Notes: generated from the letters alone by a model not told the origin. Numbered from the stretch's first letter, positions 6,401 to 13,448 are shown. The stretch: DNA of 27,355 nucleotides from an uncultured Candidatus Saccharibacteria bacterium (GCA_938039975.1 CALHTM010000021.1:1-27355), one strand, 5' to 3'. A program made the numbers and translations.

Positions 6401-8582
6401 TGCTATCAAGTGTTTTATTGATAGCCGCCTTGAGGCCAGCATCAGGAATATTGACAGTTACTGGAGGTGTCGGCGGAGTCTGCCCGCCCGTCGCATCCAT
6501 CAGCACATTAACCAGAGCACCAACATTTACCGGTACGCCAGCTTTAACAATTTTGCCTGTTGGGTCAATCGCTTGCGCTACGTCGCTCGATAACGGTTTA
6601 CCTTTATTGATAGCTGGGCTACCTGGTTTGAGATTATAATTGCTCTTTTTGTAGTCGTTATTATTTGCTGCTTCTTTCACGAAATACGGATTATTTGCTC
6701 GCGAGCCAAAAGTATCAAGCGAATGCGCATCGCGGCCGTCAATCGAGTTCGACAATTTTGGATTATTCGCGATATCAGAAGCTCTGCTTATAACTGTATC
6801 GGTCTTTGAAGGAATCTGTTTGAAATCCCACACCGACAAATTTATATCGTCTGACTCGTTACGGTAATATATATTATAATCAAATCCTTTGAGCATATCG
6901 TTGGCATCGACATACGGTCTATTTTGATCGTTCTGAGCTCCTTCAACACGCAGTGAATACGCGCGTTGATAATTACCACCAGAAAGATCCTCTGCTCGAG
7001 CTAACGGCCGCGAAGATATAATGTTATTATACAATTCAACGCCCGAAGTATTCCAATCTAGACCCAGTCCCTGCGACCAGCTTTCGTTAGCTACACAGGA
7101 CCCGCCTTTCCAATAATTGCATCCGTCAATACGACTGTCTTCAAATATGTATATTGGCCGATAAGTACGAGATATAGTATTGTTATACACCTTAACATCG
7201 TCGCTGCCAGCTACGCGAATGCCCGTACCGGAGCTCTCGATTATATTAGAGGCAATTATACCATTACCAGAAACCTCATACATGATAGCAAGCGGAGAAT
7301 TAGTAAAGAAGTTGCCAACGATTTTCGTTTCTGCGCAACCCTCATCGCACCAAAAGCCAATCATACCTTCGCTATTGGCGTTAGCAGCAGTAGAATACGC
7401 TTTAGTGTCGCGAGAATAATCAAGTATATTATTGCGGAATGTGAAATTTCGCGTATGCGTAACTTTGATATCAGCCATCGTACAATAAGCTCCGCAGCCA
7501 ATCGTCAAGAAACCTTCCGCATTGTTGCCATATAATTCACCGTTAGTAAATACTGTGTTGTGAGATTTGTTAGCCCCAACTCCCGAGCCGCCATTATCTA
7601 TCGCCTTTACACCACGCGCCGTCGACGACTCTGCCTTGTTAAAGAACAGGCCTTGGCTTGCACTTTGGGTGACAATCATATCTTGAACTAGCGAGCCAGA
7701 TCCATTAATACTCACCGCAGTTGGACCCGAATAAACCCCTCTGTCAGCGGCTGGATCGTAAGGATCCTTAAAACCCCAAACCTGAACAGGCGAATACTGA
7801 GCAACGTTAATGCCCTTTACGGAAACGTTTTTGCCAGTACTAGTAAAAGCTCGCGCTCGCTCTGATATCTCGGTTACGCCGCTAGCTGGATTCTTGCCAA
7901 TATAATAAGATATCGCATCTTGCTGGCCAATATTATAGCCGTCTGCATTATTGTTAGGGGTTTTGAGCGTAGTAGGAGTGCTGTCTTCGACATAAAAAGT
8001 ATTGCTACCAGGCGTTACCTCTGCTTTGGTTTTAACCTGCTTTAGCGGCTCATCGTTAATGAAAACCTGTTCTGGGTAGGCCGCGGTACCTTCAACGCTT
8101 GGATTGGCATTTGTGGTACAAACATGACAGAAGTTGTGATAATTCCCAGTTGTTTTCCATATGCCATTTTCACTAGTCCATGAATTTACGACATCGCTGC
8201 CCTTTAGCCAAACTTCTGCCCCCGGCGCCGCTTGAATAGTCACATTATCGCCAGAGATGAAAAAATGCGGTTCACGATAAATACCCGACTTCGCGACTAC
8301 CGTGCCGCCATTACTAATAGAGCTGAGAGCTTTCTTGAATGTAGCGTACGGCGAACCCTCGGAACCATTACCTGAGGTGTCGTTGCCATTCGGCGCTACC
8401 CACGCGACATTACTCGTTGGGACGGTGTAATTGGTTTTAATAAAATAGTACTTTTTGTTAAGCTGCGACGCCTGAGCTCGCGGCAAATTCACCAGTACCA
8501 AACTTAATACCGCAATGAATACGGTTATTCCAACGCCAATACGGCGATATTTATATTTGATATTTTTCCTGTGTATTTTCAT
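3450..8582 (-). CDS. Giant wall-anchored surface protein (beta-helix, LRR, FIVAR-type repeats, LSETG anchor)
   Basis: The 1710-residue secreted protein has these parts in order. Signal peptide (about 1-40: basic start, hydrophobic GVGITVFIAVLSLVLV, then AQAS). Right-handed beta-helix of the pectate-lyase/PbH1 kind (about 55-690), opening WVAPNGNDTSGNGSEGSPY with recurrent YNNxIS-like rungs. A short Pro/Thr linker near 700. Internalin-like leucine-rich repeats (about 740-960, e.g. LQELKIDNNEVADLAPLSSL). A small beta domain (about 965-1016). Alanine-rich helical repeats (1021 to about 1502) that repeat exactly every 184 residues. A C-terminal beta domain (about 1505-1645). Finally a Gly/Asn linker and a sorting signal LSETG (1677-1681), a hydrophobic helix and RRRQ. 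Several close Cys pairs lie in the beta-helix. These domains suggest glycan and protein binding on another cell surface, plausibly the bacterial host. A GGTAGGAGT ribosome site precedes the ATG. Confidence 0.9.
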   Translation of the reverse strand: MKIHRKNIKYKYRRIGVGITVFIAVLSLVLVNLPRAQASQLNKKYYFIKTNYTVPTSNVAWVAPNGNDTSGNGSEGSPYATFKKALSSISNGGTVVAKSGIYREPHFFISGDNVTIQAAPGAEVWLKGSDVVNSWTSENGIWKTTGNYHNFCHVCTTNANPSVEGTAAYPEQVFINDEPLKQVKTKAEVTPGSNTFYVEDSTPTTLKTPNNNADGYNIGQQDAISYYIGKNPASGVTEISERARAFTSTGKNVSVKGINVAQYSPVQVWGFKDPYDPAADRGVYSGPTAVSINGSGSLVQDMIVTQSASQGLFFNKAESSTARGVKAIDNGGSGVGANKSHNTVFTNGELYGNNAEGFLTIGCGAYCTMADIKVTHTRNFTFRNNILDYSRDTKAYSTAANANSEGMIGFWCDEGCAETKIVGNFFTNSPLAIMYEVSGNGIIASNIIESSGTGIRVAGSDDVKVYNNTISRTYRPIYIFEDSRIDGCNYWKGGSCVANESWSQGLGLDWNTSGVELYNNIISSRPLARAEDLSGGNYQRAYSLRVEGAQNDQNRPYVDANDMLKGFDYNIYYRNESDDINLSVWDFKQIPSKTDTVISRASDIANNPKLSNSIDGRDAHSLDTFGSRANNPYFVKEAANNNDYKKSNYNLKPGSPAINKGKPLSSDVAQAIDPTGKIVKAGVPVNVGALVNVLMDATGGQTPPTPPVTVNIPDAGLKAAINKTLDSNRPSTQDITVDELAQLTQLTVDGGVKVKNLTGLEKATNLQELKIDNNEVADLAPLSSLAKLTKLTMTNNKVASIEPLAHLANLSVLLASGNPTASTKPLANLTHLTQVSVDSKSTAFDISDFAKSADTLATLQLSGADNGAPQLVHSEVLKQLTKVTTLQVSSTSLTDNDLNSIGAMTQLTSLQADRSNISDMSFAGRLTKLTKLDVSNQRVRMSTNTTPFASPLKDVSGTAVAITNSADLANDGAGRVKIVSPIYDNNAHELSATWTKNVTVGAATAQFNGQLTVSATLPKADKAQLQAQIDRANNSADYIKADAAVASALSAAKNVVAKPNPTPAEISQATNDLKQALDAAIAKETAAQAAARTAVDKAKNSKSPADVRAAEALLAHVQDTAKKSAMQDELNAVKQEITDARTALSKLIDKAKNTPTDGLAAETVAALNTAIAAAKAVNNDQESTVAQLTEAKTKLQSALDNLKTDKTALAKAIADADQEPVYIKNDSAVKTALQHAKNVYAAANPTPAEVNTAVNNLKSAINAAKKKETDAQTAAANAVAAAEGAKTAQSITAAQTLVDAVQDASVKSALQVRLDAVSQQLSNAKQTLGTIITKAETVDTTGMSADTVNALKAKIKQAKQVYNDASVSVMRLQTAASELQAALDALRPDKTTLRDVIARTEAQPAYIRNDPAVKSALQHAKNVEAAASSTPADISSAIQQLNSAVTAAQKKEADAQAAAQAAVADAESQKTAQSIAHARILVDKVKDQAVKTNLQARLDAIVVQTFVNKQTIRQANNTNITLSTSGDKCYNIKNAAAVGQPKNIPTGYQMQGSAKFTINCDGHAQPAVGYTTKITLELSRIYKVNRLKVIKYSINGANATDITEKVTFKTSVDGKRTIVEYSITDGGFGDMDKTDNGVIDDPVIIYERSENTTPANGGNQPGAPAKNGKTTANSGRLSETGDSLYGYIIGAGVLVLGGAAGVYAIIRRRQ
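4079..5522 (-). repeat. 552-bp (184-aa) tandem repeat inside the surface protein, about 2.6 copies
   Basis: Units start at 5522, 4970 and 4418, each with D-K and a Y-I-[KR]-x-D motif 18 residues in. The Tyr codons lie at 5471, 4919 and 4367, exactly 552 nt apart. Each unit has a FIVAR-like helical part (YIKxDxAVxxALxxAKNV, then NPTPAEI), a part ending LQxRLDAV that resembles the Endotoxin_C2 repeats of Gram-positive surface proteins, and a part containing LQxALDxL. The third copy stops near 4079. Identity between units is only moderate, so this is an old duplication. Confidence 0.85.
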
Positions 8583-8601
8583 ACTCCTACCTCACTTGGG
8601 T

Positions 8602-8629
8602 TATATACCTGACATAGTAGCATAAGCAA
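8602..8629 (-). promoter_or_regulatory. Candidate promoter of the surface protein gene
   Basis: On the minus strand -35 TTGCTT (8629-8624) and -10 TATATA (8607-8602) have a 16-nt spacer. The leader would be about 15 nt and would include the GGTAGGAGT site. Confidence 0.5.
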
Positions 8630-8675
8630 ATCGAGCCAGTCAACAAATAATCTGTACGTCGCAATGATTTTACGT

Positions 8676-8681
8676 TATAAT
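8676..8681 (+). promoter_or_regulatory. -10 box of the CAU tRNA at 8691
   Basis: A consensus TATAAT ends 9 nt before the first base of the mature tRNA, so the precursor would have almost no 5' leader. The -35 region is weak. Confidence 0.5.
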
Positions 8682-8690
8682 ATCAGCAAT

Positions 8691-8766
8691 GGGGGCGTAG
8701 CTCAGGGGTTAGAGCAGCGGGCTCATAACCTGTTGGTCGTTGGTTCGATCCCAACCGCCCCCACCA
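8691..8766 (+). tRNA. tRNA with CAU anticodon (Ile2 or elongator Met)
   Basis: A complete 76-nt cloverleaf has acceptor GGGGGCG/CGCCCCC fully paired, D-arm GCTC/GAGC, anticodon loop CTCATAA, T-arm GTTGG/CCAAC with TTCGATC, discriminator A and encoded CCA (8764-8766). The paired 1:72 position excludes an initiator. The GAGCAGxxGGCUCAUAACC stretch resembles Gram-positive tRNA-Ile2, whose C34 becomes lysidine, but elongator Met cannot be excluded from sequence alone. Confidence 0.9.
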
Positions 8767-8792
8767 CCATAATCAACCACAGAGATCAAAAA

Positions 8793-8825
8793 ACCTCCCT
8801 TAGGGTAATCGGGGAGGTAATTTTG
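8793..8825 (+). terminator. Terminator after the tRNA at 8691
   Basis: Stem ACCTCCC (8793-8799) / GGGAGGT (8812-8818) is followed by AATTTTG. The T tract is short, so strength is uncertain. From here to 8890 I see no gene. Confidence 0.6.
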
Positions 8826-8893
8826 TGCACCTGTTTGTTTACATATCTAGATTAGCAAACTTACTATCTAAACGCAAGCATTTCGCCACTACA

Positions 8894-8923
8894 AAAACCC
8901 TCAGCTGACAAGCCGAGGGTTTT
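8894..8923 (-). terminator. Terminator of the 68-residue protein gene
   Basis: AAAACCCTC (8894-8902) pairs with GAGGGTTTT (8915-8923). On the minus strand the stem ends in a T5 run, 16 nt after the stop codon of the gene at 8939-9145. Confidence 0.8.
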
Positions 8924-8938
8924 AAAAAACAGCAAAAT

Positions 8939-9145
8939 TTATTTCTTCTTAGAAACTGTCAGAAAGCCATTGCGCGGATTTTCTTTAACGACGCGATCCT
9001 CTGGCAAATCGCACGGTTCACCTTTTTCGTTTTTCTCTACCTTGGTGAAAAAGTAGATGGTTTGCGGTTTACCGCCGCGAAGTGTAACTTCAGTTTTGTG
9101 TAGATAATAAGTGACGCCCTTTGAATTCGTGTGCTTGTAAGCCAT
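8939..9145 (-). CDS. Small conserved CPR-type protein, function unknown
   Basis: The 68-residue soluble protein starts MAYKHTNSKGVTYYLHK, continues VTLRGGKPQTIYFFTK, and ends in a basic KKK tail. I recall close relatives in many Patescibacteria and other bacteria, always annotated hypothetical. The pattern of alternating beta strands and basic residues (YYLHKTEV, QTIYFF) recalls small nucleic-acid-binding folds, but no motif proves this. It is monocistronic, with a -35 TTGACA promoter, a consensus AGGAGG Shine-Dalgarno site 8-9 nt before the ATG, and a strong terminator. That layout suggests high constitutive expression, unlike the leaderless genes nearby. Confidence 0.8.
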   Translation of the reverse strand: MAYKHTNSKGVTYYLHKTEVTLRGGKPQTIYFFTKVEKNEKGEPCDLPEDRVVKENPRNGFLTVSKKK

Positions 9146-9183
9146 TGTTTTATACCTCCTATTAGTATTGGTTTACATCTGTT

Positions 9184-9212
9184 AGCTTATCGTAACCTGC
9201 ATTGAGTGTCAA
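9184..9212 (-). promoter_or_regulatory. Promoter of the 68-residue protein gene
   Basis: On the minus strand a consensus -35 TTGACA (9212-9207) and a -10 TAAGCT (9189-9184) have a 17-nt spacer. It lies within a 92-nt intergenic gap. Confidence 0.6.
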
Positions 9213-9237
9213 CACCTTACACCCCTAGCTGTACCAG

Positions 9238-9864
9238 TCAAGCAGCTCGATATTTATAGCGCAATAATAGGTGTAATATTACAAGACTAATCAAACGCAG
9301 TACTATAACTACCAAAATCACTCCCGCCAAAACTATCGACCAGCCAGCAAAATCAGGCGTCCAAAGCGGCGACGTATATTCGTGGCGGTATAGTTCGGTG
9401 TTGGGTAATTCTGGGTCTTTGAGTTTGTCAGAGGTGGGATATTTTGATAATTCGTTAACAAAGCATTGGATATAAGCCATCGACCAGCCGCTATATTGCG
9501 GATGGCAAACTGCTTCAGCCTGAGCATGAACTCTTGCGTTCTCGGACGACGCCGCCGAAGCTCTCTTGATAGCCGCTTGCGAGTCGCGCTCATACTGATG
9601 CTGTAGATAAATCACGCCGCTGCTGGCATTCATATGCGTGGTTGAGTAACGCTGCAAATCTTGCAGGCGATTAAATATTTGTGTTTCGTTGCCTGATTTG
9701 TCAGCTGTCGCCACAGCACTGCGGCGCTGTATCATGCCAACATTATTGATACGTAAAAAAGTTGCCGCTACAAAACAAACTAGTACAAACAAAATCAATA
9801 ATTGCCAGGTCTTGACTCGCTCAAGACGCCGAAGATTTCGCCTCGCCGCGCGTTTATCGGCCAT
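9238..9864 (-). CDS. Two-helix membrane protein, unknown function
   Basis: The 208-residue protein has a very basic N terminus (MADKRAARRNLRRLERVK), a membrane helix at about 20-38, an outside-facing segment of about 130 residues that is helical and polar, and a second membrane helix at about 175-200 followed by LLRYKYRAA. Two cysteines (HPQYSGW is preceded by AVC; AYIQCF) lie in the external part and could pair. No known domain is apparent. The positive-inside rule places both termini in the cytoplasm. It is divergent from the MurC gene, with back-to-back promoters. An envelope role is possible but unproven. Confidence 0.7.
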   Translation of the reverse strand: MADKRAARRNLRRLERVKTWQLLILFVLVCFVAATFLRINNVGMIQRRSAVATADKSGNETQIFNRLQDLQRYSTTHMNASSGVIYLQHQYERDSQAAIKRASAASSENARVHAQAEAVCHPQYSGWSMAYIQCFVNELSKYPTSDKLKDPELPNTELYRHEYTSPLWTPDFAGWSIVLAGVILVVIVLRLISLVILHLLLRYKYRAA

Positions 9865-9888
9865 TATTCCCGCCCTTCATTACTTAAT

Positions 9889-9897
9889 AGTATACCA
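9889..9897 (-). promoter_or_regulatory. Extended -10 promoter of the two-helix membrane protein gene
   Basis: On the minus strand TGG-TATACT (9897-9889) is an extended -10 with a weak -35. The leader would be about 18 nt and contains GGGCGGGA close to the ATG at 9864. Confidence 0.5.
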
Positions 9898-9915
9898 CGA
9901 GCAGCTTGATTGCGT

Positions 9916-9921
9916 TATAGT
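9916..9921 (+). promoter_or_regulatory. -10 box placed for a leaderless murC mRNA
   Basis: TATAGT ends 6 nt before the ATG at 9928. There is no Shine-Dalgarno sequence. The -10 position makes the upstream TTG at 9910 unusable as a start because it would precede transcription. Confidence 0.5.
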
Positions 9922-9927
9922 AGAAGT

Positions 9928-11181
9928 ATGAATATTTATTTCTCTGGCATTGGCGGCGTCGCTATCGGACCGTTAGCTGAATTAGCTCATGACGCCGGGC
10001 ATAGCGTACAAGGCTCGGACGCGCACTCGAGTCTAGAAACTAGCGAATTAATGCAGCGCGGCATTGTCGTCACTAATGACCAGTCTGGCGATTACCTAGA
10101 ATACTGCCATAAGCAGCGCCGTATCGACTGGCTCGTTTACACCGCCGCCTTGCCTGCTGACCACCCAGAACTAGTGAGAGCGCAAAAATTAGGCATTTAC
10201 ACAGCCAAGCGCGACGAGCTGCTGCGCTACATTATGAGCGAAAAGAACCTCAAGATGATCGCTATTGCTGGCACTCATGGCAAAACAACAACTACCGGTA
10301 TGATGATTTGGGTGCTGCGCCAACTCGGCGTCCCAATCAGTTATTCAATTGGCACCACTATCAGTTTTGGGCCGAGCGGGCACTACGCGCCGAACAGCGA
10401 GTATTTTATATATGAGTGCGATGAATTCGATCGCAACTTCTTGCATTTCAGCCCATACCTTTCGCTGATTACTTCTATTGATTACGATCATCCAGATACA
10501 TACCCAACTCAAGCCGCTTATACCAGAGCTTTCCAACAATTTCTCGGACAAAGCGAACTATCTATTCTCTGGAAGAAGGACACTCTTACTGGTTTAGAAC
10601 CAGTTAATAAATCTTGGGTACTCAAAGACGAGGAAGTTAAAAGTTTTCGCATTCCAGGCTGGCATAATCGAGCCAACGCCACGCTGGTTGCCAAAGCCTG
10701 CGAGCGGCTAAAGCTGGGTAATCCTGATATCGTGAAGGTTGCCGTCGAGAATTTTCCTGGTACGCAGCGGCGATTTGAACGCTTGGCGCCCGGACTGTAC
10801 TCCGATTATGGCCACCATCCAGCCGAAATATATGCTACGCTGCAAATGGCGCACGAAATATCCCGTGAAGTAACTCTTGTTTACCAGCCGCACCAAAATG
10901 TCCGCCAGCACGAAATTCAATCAATGTACACAAATGAAGTTTTTCGCTACGCTGACAGCGTATATTGGCTACCGACATATTTGACGCGCGAGAATCCGGA
11001 TTTACCGATACTGACGCCCGCAGACTTAACCAAAAACCTCACCCGCCCCGAAGTACATATTGCCAGCCTCAACGATGATTTGTGGAAGTCTATTATGCTT
11101 GACCGCGAGTTAGGCAAACTAGTCCTCTGCATGGGCGCTGGCACCATTGACGAATGGCTGCGGCAGCATCTGAAGATTTAG
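9928..11181 (+). CDS. murC: UDP-N-acetylmuramate--L-alanine ligase (MurC)
   Basis: This is a Mur ligase that adds L-alanine to UDP-MurNAc in the cytoplasm, the first amino-acid step of peptidoglycan precursor synthesis. The N-terminal Rossmann part opens IYFSGIGGVAIGPLAELA. The ATP loop is AGTHGKTTTTGMM (about residues 114-126). The central-domain metal/substrate segment includes YECDEFDRNFL and DYDHPDTY. The C-terminal domain carries the MurC/Mpl signature DYGHHPAEI and QPHQNVR. At 418 residues from the ATG at 9928 it is somewhat shorter than typical MurC (about 450-490). Mpl, the recycling ligase, has a similar motif and is the main alternative. The start follows a -10 box by 6 nt. Confidence 0.85.
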   Translation: MNIYFSGIGGVAIGPLAELAHDAGHSVQGSDAHSSLETSELMQRGIVVTNDQSGDYLEYCHKQRRIDWLVYTAALPADHPELVRAQKLGIYTAKRDELLRYIMSEKNLKMIAIAGTHGKTTTTGMMIWVLRQLGVPISYSIGTTISFGPSGHYAPNSEYFIYECDEFDRNFLHFSPYLSLITSIDYDHPDTYPTQAAYTRAFQQFLGQSELSILWKKDTLTGLEPVNKSWVLKDEEVKSFRIPGWHNRANATLVAKACERLKLGNPDIVKVAVENFPGTQRRFERLAPGLYSDYGHHPAEIYATLQMAHEISREVTLVYQPHQNVRQHEIQSMYTNEVFRYADSVYWLPTYLTRENPDLPILTPADLTKNLTRPEVHIASLNDDLWKSIMLDRELGKLVLCMGAGTIDEWLRQHLKI

Positions 11182-11185
11182 AGTT

Positions 11186-11527
11186 TTACCGATTATCGCC
11201 GCTGCCATGCAGCTGGCCGCGCTGCTGGCGGCTGGCTAGTTTTTCGTTATTAAGCCGCGCTACTTCTTCCAAGCTAGAACCGAGCAAATACGCCGCCGAG
11301 TTAACGTACCACAGCACATCACCCAATTCTTTGATAATTTCTGCGCGATCATCAGCAGTTAGTTTGCCCTGCTTGTCGCGGATTAGCTTTTTGAACTTTT
11401 CCATCACCTCGCCCGACTCGCCAGCCAAACCTAGTATTTGCGCCATCAAATCAGCGCTGATATCGCCGTAGGCGTGATCGCTAGTTAGCGTTGAAATGGC
11501 TTTTTGAGAATAATCTTGAAAATTCAT
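11186..11527 (-). CDS. MazG-like nucleotide pyrophosphohydrolase
   Basis: The 113-residue all-alpha NTP pyrophosphatase has the metal-binding pattern of the family: E-x-x-E in GESGEVMEKFKK and E-x-x-D in EIIKELGDVLWYVN. Such enzymes hydrolyse (d)NTPs to NMP and pyrophosphate to clear damaged or unwanted nucleotides. Its size matches single-domain MazG proteins, not the two-domain E. coli enzyme. An AGGGAGA site precedes the ATG at 11527. Its stop lies 5 nt from the convergent murC stop, with no room for a terminator between them. Confidence 0.85.
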   Translation of the reverse strand: MNFQDYSQKAISTLTSDHAYGDISADLMAQILGLAGESGEVMEKFKKLIRDKQGKLTADDRAEIIKELGDVLWYVNSAAYLLGSSLEEVARLNNEKLASRQQRGQLHGSGDNR

Positions 11528-11595
11528 AATCTCCCTTCTGTTTGTACGTATTATAACAGCAACTACCAGCCGCAGGCTATTTGGCGTGAACCTGA

Positions 11596-11904
11596 TTATT
11601 CGCTTTCACGAGAGTTTGGGCTTTTATATCTGTCTAAAAGTACAGCCAATTCTCCCGCTTTACGTCGAAATTTTGGATCTTCAACTGTCGCTTTAGCATG
11701 TTCTCTAGAAGCTTCCCTAATAACAGCGCCCATAGTCATACCCGTAACGCGCGCTAGATCTCTTAATTTTTTAAGCTGTTCCTCTGTGACAGAAACGGTG
11801 ACAATACGTCCACCTTCACCCACTGGCGGACCCGGGTACCATTTAGTAGGCCCTTCTATATCTCCTGTAATTCCATAACCTTCCGGTGCTTTTCCGATAG
11901 CCAC
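11596..11904 (-). CDS. Ribbon-helix-helix-like DNA-binding protein
   Basis: The 102-residue protein has a flexible Gly/Pro-rich N-terminal third (GYGITGDIEGPTKWYPGPP). A ribbon-helix-helix pattern follows: strand RIVTVSVTEEQ, helix LKKLRDLARVTG, turn, helix MTMGAVIREASREHA (about residues 33-70). A charged C terminus ends SRESE. RHH proteins of this size are dimeric repressors, often antitoxins, but no toxin gene adjoins it. The start is GTG at 11904, chosen because AGGAG sits 6 nt upstream and the nearby ATG is out of frame. It is divergent from the TrmB-family regulator at 12013, so the two may share control of the 108-nt gap. Confidence 0.65.
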   Translation of the reverse strand: MAIGKAPEGYGITGDIEGPTKWYPGPPVGEGGRIVTVSVTEEQLKKLRDLARVTGMTMGAVIREASREHAKATVEDPKFRRKAGELAVLLDRYKSPNSRESE

Positions 11905-11977
11905 AACATTCTCCTTTCGTTACCAGCAAATCATATCGTACCGCTGCTGCCGATTCCAGACAAGATGGTTGATATTT

Positions 11978-12006
11978 TATGACAATTTTATAATTTATGC
12001 TATATT
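11978..12006 (+). promoter_or_regulatory. Promoter of the TrmB-family regulator, leaderless layout
   Basis: TATGAC (11978-11983), 17 nt, and -10 TATATT (12001-12006), then 6 nt to the ATG at 12013. No ribosome-binding site is present. Confidence 0.55.
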
Positions 12007-12012
12007 ACAGAT

Positions 12013-12756
12013 ATGGACTTTTCAATTATTGGCTTGTCTATTCGTGACAAACGCGTATATGAGGCGCTGCTGGCAATTCCTAATAGTTCGCTGCGAGCCA
12101 TCGCAGAAACCACAAATATTAACCGCGGCAGCGTCTATGAATCTATCAAAAGTCTGCGCGCAGCCGGACTTGTCAACAGCGTCACCCAAGGCAAGCAGCT
12201 GCGCTACCGCGCCGAAGATCCAGCTGTCTTGGCAGAAATTTTACGCGAGAAGCAGCAAGTTTTACAGGTAGCCGGACAGCAGCTTGATCAATACATTGTC
12301 CGCCTGCGAACCGCAAACAAAATCGCCGAAACCCGGCATATGGCGGCATTTTACGAGGGCGACGAAGGTTTGGCGAATATTTTGCGCGATATATTAAGTA
12401 CTTGCCGCCTGCAAAAGATTAGCCTGTACCGCGTAATTTCTTCGCCACGCGTCAGTCGCTATCTGTACAACAACTTTCCAAATTTTAGCCGCGAACGCGC
12501 CAAACGAAATCTACGAGTACGCGTCTTACGCTACGCCAAGCCCCTGCGCATAACAACAGGCTTAGCGGACAGCCGCTACTTAGCCGGGCCAAAACTAGAC
12601 GACGGCTGCTACACAATATTGTATGCCAGTAAAATGGCTATTATTACTCTGGACAAATATAACTCTATGCACGGAGTAATTATCGACAACGCCAGCCTAG
12701 CCTCGGTGCAAACGCGCCTGTTTGATATCGCCTGGCAGAATGCTAGCGAGGGTTAA
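12013..12756 (+). CDS. TrmB-family transcriptional regulator (winged helix)
   Basis: The 247-residue protein begins with a TrmB-type winged helix: YEALLAIPNSSLRAIAETTN, then INRGSVYESIKSLRAAGLV and the wing strand KQLRYRAEDP. Residues 75-105 form a dimerising coiled coil (REKQQVLQVAGQQLDQYIV). The rest is an effector domain with phospholipase-D-like topology, as seen in archaeal and bacterial TrmB proteins, but I see no sugar-binding signature. Despite the shared name, it is unrelated to the methyltransferase TrmB encoded next to it on the other strand. It has a leaderless-type promoter and is divergent from an RHH protein. Its target is unknown. Confidence 0.8.
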   Translation: MDFSIIGLSIRDKRVYEALLAIPNSSLRAIAETTNINRGSVYESIKSLRAAGLVNSVTQGKQLRYRAEDPAVLAEILREKQQVLQVAGQQLDQYIVRLRTANKIAETRHMAAFYEGDEGLANILRDILSTCRLQKISLYRVISSPRVSRYLYNNFPNFSRERAKRNLRVRVLRYAKPLRITTGLADSRYLAGPKLDDGCYTILYASKMAIITLDKYNSMHGVIIDNASLASVQTRLFDIAWQNASEG

Positions 12757-12785
12757 CCCGCGTCCACTGGTACGATAGCACAACA

Positions 12786-13448
12786 TCAACGCGTAGCCCT
12801 CACAAAATTAATCGCCTTGCCTTCGTCCAGCCATCGCTGCTCGTATGTCGTCATGATTTTATACTCGTCGTCCAGAGATGATTCGTGCAGGTTGAAGCTC
12901 AGTTCTGTAATTTGCCATTTTTCTGCTACCAATTGCTCCAAACTCCAACAGAAAAAGTCGCGGTCGTCATGCTTGAAAAGCAGCTCGCCGCCAGGTTGCA
13001 ATAATTGCGCGTAACGGCGCAAAAAATACGGATGCGTCAACCGCCGCCTGGCAGCCCGCTTTTTCGGAAACGGATCAGGAAAAGTCACCCAAATATTCAC
13101 TAGCGTTGACAAAGCAAATAAATCGTCAATTTGGTCGGCGCGCGCCCGGATGAAATAGATATTTTTTAAGCCTCGCTCTAGCGCAATGTAAGCGCCTTTT
13201 TGCAAACGGTCAGCCTTAACGTCAATCGCCGCAAACAGCTTATCCGGATAACGCGCCGCCAATTCGACGCTGAACAAACCAGTGCCAGCACCAATCTCTA
13301 ACCCGAAGATACCCGGCTGGCGCTGCTGGTAAAAATCGCGCCATTCGTCAAACTCAAAGCAGTTCTCGGCGTTATGAAACTTAGCAAATTTGTATTTTTT
13401 GCGCTTGCGCGCGATAACAAAATCGTCAGGATTGAGCAGTTCGCTCAC
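12786..13448 (-). CDS. trmB: tRNA (guanine-N7-)-methyltransferase (m7G46)
   Basis: The 220-residue enzyme methylates G46 in the tRNA variable loop using S-adenosylmethionine. It has the SAM-binding motif GLEIGAGTGLFSVELAARYP (about residues 49-68), an acidic ribose contact (AIDVKADRL), and the family signature WVTFPDPFPKKRAARRRL, equivalent to PDPWxKKxHxxRR. The C-terminal TTYEQRWLDEGKAINF matches the family T-x-[FY]-E-x-[KR] ending. Length is typical. The start is GTG at 13448, sharing one base with the TAG of the upstream gene (TAGTG), which indicates translational coupling with the two membrane/secreted protein genes. Confidence 0.93.
   Translation of the reverse strand: MSELLNPDDFVIARKRKKYKFAKFHNAENCFEFDEWRDFYQQRQPGIFGLEIGAGTGLFSVELAARYPDKLFAAIDVKADRLQKGAYIALERGLKNIYFIRARADQIDDLFALSTLVNIWVTFPDPFPKKRAARRRLTHPYFLRRYAQLLQPGGELLFKHDDRDFFCWSLEQLVAEKWQITELSFNLHESSLDDEYKIMTTYEQRWLDEGKAINFVRATR

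Noticed and set aside
9910..9927. Earlier TTG start for murC
   Set aside because: The six extra residues overlap the -10 box at 9916-9921, and family alignment begins at the ATG at 9928.
11596..11904. Toxin-antitoxin pair with the RHH protein as antitoxin
   Set aside because: The flanking genes are a MazG-type enzyme (pyrophosphohydrolase, not the MazF toxin) and a divergent regulator; no toxin-like ORF adjoins it.
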